A DNA stretch of 64,000 nt from an uncultured Erythrobacter sp. (GTDB lineage Bacteria; Pseudomonadota; Alphaproteobacteria; Sphingomonadales; Sphingomonadaceae): positions 1,378,247 to 1,442,246 of the forward strand of contig CANLAD010000001.1 in NCBI GenBank assembly GCA_947488755.1, read 5' to 3'. Of the stretch, positions 63,003 through 64,000 are shown in pieces. How positions within the stretch are numbered: the first letter of the stretch is position 1; each line of letters opens with the position of its first letter. The notes below the pieces were generated by a model, which was not told the DNA's origin, did not search any database, and saw only the letters and a list, made by a program, of their open reading frames with translations. The translations under genes were made by a program, and so were the position numbers.

Positions 63003-63509
63003 CTATCCACAATGCAGTGTACGGTGAAGCAGTCGTACCTGCTCATCGAATGGCGGAAACGGTCCGGCCGCCTCGACGTCGGCCGAGATATCCGCGATCG
63101 ACAATGCGCGTACGGGCGCAGCGTTAACTCCGAATTCTTCCAGCCATTGAGCCAGTTGAGCGGCTGAGCTGGCATAGAAAATCTTGCCGAGTCCAGCCCA
63201 TGCGTGAGCGGCCGCGCACATCGGACAATGTTCGCCCGACGTATAGACCACGGCTTGCCTTCTCTCGGCCGGGCTCAGGTTCTCCGCCGCCCATTGCGCG
63301 ATCGCGAGCTCCGGATGATCGGTGGGATTGCCGGTTACGACACGATTGCGAGCTTCGAACAGGGTCTCGCCCGCCGCCGACACCAGCATCGAACCGAATG
63401 GCTCGTCCCCCTTTTCGAGCGCCATTTCAGCCAGTTCGACACAGCGCTCTAGATGCCGCGCGATAATAGGCACTGTGATCGTCGCCTCGCAGTCACTTCG
63501 AGACGCCAT
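63003..63509 (-). CDS. Nucleoside/guanine deaminase-like protein
   Basis: A 168-residue cytidine deaminase-fold enzyme. The zinc and catalytic motifs are DHPELA (His and Glu) and TSGEHCPMCAAAHAWAGL (PCxxC-type pair). FGSMLVSAAGETLFEARN is the substrate-side block. Relatives act on guanine or other purines; its overlap with a urate-pathway gene suggests purine breakdown. The ATG at 63509 shares a base with the uraH stop (TGATG). The 273 bases between it and the antiporter relic show no gene. Confidence 0.83.
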   Translation of the reverse strand: MASRSDCEATITVPIIARHLERCVELAEMALEKGDEPFGSMLVSAAGETLFEARNRVVTGNPTDHPELAIAQWAAENLSPAERRQAVVYTSGEHCPMCAAAHAWAGLGKIFYASSAAQLAQWLEEFGVNAAPVRALSIADISADVEAAGPFPPFDEQVRLLHRTLHCG

Positions 63510-63907
63510 CAATTGCCCCGATAGGTCGAGTATCCGTAGGGACTGACCAGCACCGGCACGTGATAATTGGCATCGCCATCAGTCACCTGAAACATTATCG
63601 TGATGCTTGGGAAGAAGGGCGGTTGTTCGAAGCCGTCATATCCAGTCATATCGAACCGCAACAAGTATGTTCCTTCTCCCATCGCGGCAGGATCGCCGAA
63701 ATCTTCCGCGCGGCCGTTGGGTTGCGTGCGTGTCGATGCGATTTCCTCCCACTCACCGTCTTCGGCCTGGCGTGACAAGGTGACGGGAATGTCTTCCCCG
63801 CCCACACCTTCGGCAATGTCGAGGACGTGAGTCGATATCTCGGCCGCTTGCGCGGGCGCTCCCATCAGCATGGCAATGGCGGCAAAGATGGTAGCGTAGG
63901 ATTTCAT
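63509..63907 (-). CDS. uraH: 5-hydroxyisourate hydrolase, exported form
   Basis: A 132-residue transthyretin-like protein with a signal peptide (MKSYATIFAAIAMLMGAPAQA) for the periplasm. The mature part opens EISTHVLDIAEGVGGEDIPVTL and ends YHVPVLVSPYGYSTYRGN. The family C terminus is YRGS, so the last residue is changed to Asn. It hydrolyses 5-hydroxyisourate in urate breakdown. The second ATG (63907) has GAGGAA at good spacing; the first one, six bases earlier, has none. It is coupled to the deaminase gene. Confidence 0.9.
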   Translation of the reverse strand: MKSYATIFAAIAMLMGAPAQAAEISTHVLDIAEGVGGEDIPVTLSRQAEDGEWEEIASTRTQPNGRAEDFGDPAAMGEGTYLLRFDMTGYDGFEQPPFFPSITIMFQVTDGDANYHVPVLVSPYGYSTYRGN

Positions 63908-63960
63908 AAACATTTCCTCTTCGTTTCAAATTGCATCAACAGCGATCGCCACCGCGCCCA

Positions 63961-64000
63961 TCAACGCTTGCGTTCGGCCACCAGCCGTTGATCGCCGGTT
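63961..64000 (-). CDS. Possible 3' end of an upstream gene
   Basis: At the right edge a reverse frame ends TGDQRLVAERKR and then a TGA at 63961-63963. A second frame also stays open through this stretch and ends at a later stop closer to uraH. With only 13 codons visible, neither the frame nor the function can be decided. An upstream partner of uraH is plausible. Confidence 0.25.
   Translation of the reverse strand, partial: TGDQRLVAERKR

Noticed and set aside
38837..63907. Nitrate block as a mobile genomic island
   Set aside because: The gene content suggests an acquired function, but I found no integrase, transposase, insertion sequence or attachment-site repeat, and the only tRNA is 10 kb away. 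Transfer remains possible but unsupported.

Overview
The window looks like one contiguous piece of a chromosome from an alphaproteobacterium of the order Sphingomonadales, most likely Erythrobacteraceae. The reasons are the high GC content, TonB-dependent receptors, DOMON-like, DUF2339 and DUF1343 proteins, the short RNase E/G-like protein next to maf, infA and yacG, the separate purS/purQ pair, and nitrate genes resembling those of marine sphingomonads. This placement is inference from gene content. I saw no rRNA, CRISPR array, insertion sequence or phage. One tRNA, tRNA-Phe(GAA), is present.

Layout. 1-8.7 kb: housekeeping and envelope genes (partial DUF1343 glycosidase, TspO, DOMON-like, tyrS, PilZ, MFS, cysK, a giant DUF2339 membrane protein). 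8.7-12.8 kb: a small cysK relic, a MOSC protein of lower GC, a tandem universal stress protein behind a perfect FNR box, and a carotenoid oxygenase broken by one frameshift. 12.8-23.2 kb: sodB with a divergent signal-peptidase-like gene, a fatty acid desaturase, uvrC, an animal-type haem peroxidase, an HI0933-type flavoprotein, and a TonB receptor carrying a duplicated Cys-rich insert. 23.3-32.8 kb: infA-maf-RNase-yacG, tRNA-Phe, purC, an M16 peptidase, a second TonB receptor, purS-purQ. 32.8-35.2 kb: a GGDEF/EAL protein.

35.5-60.7 kb is a block for nitrate respiration. It has a divergent MreB-like gene, two NnrS genes (one frameshifted), rnk, an exporter, a HemD-like gene, small stress-type genes, moaA-mobA, a tightly overlapped moaD-moaE-moaB-moaC-moeA operon, a fused narK, narGHJI with a parvulin and two small unknown genes, and an Fnr-type regulator. 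FNR-like sites (TTGAT-N4-ATCAA and close variants) lie 55-90 bp before the usp gene, both nnrS genes, narK and moaD. This suggests that the local Fnr, or another Fnr in the genome, switches nitrate uptake, nitrate reduction, molybdenum cofactor synthesis and stress protection together when oxygen falls. No narXL or narQP genes are in the window.

60.8-64 kb holds two decayed genes (a PAP2 phosphatase and a cation/proton antiporter, each with several lesions) and a purine/urate gene pair (deaminase and periplasmic hydroxyisourate hydrolase). Reading-frame breaks also affect the carotenoid oxygenase, one NnrS and moaC. They may be real decay or assembly error, and the two cases have different consequences for whether the strain can make molybdenum cofactor.
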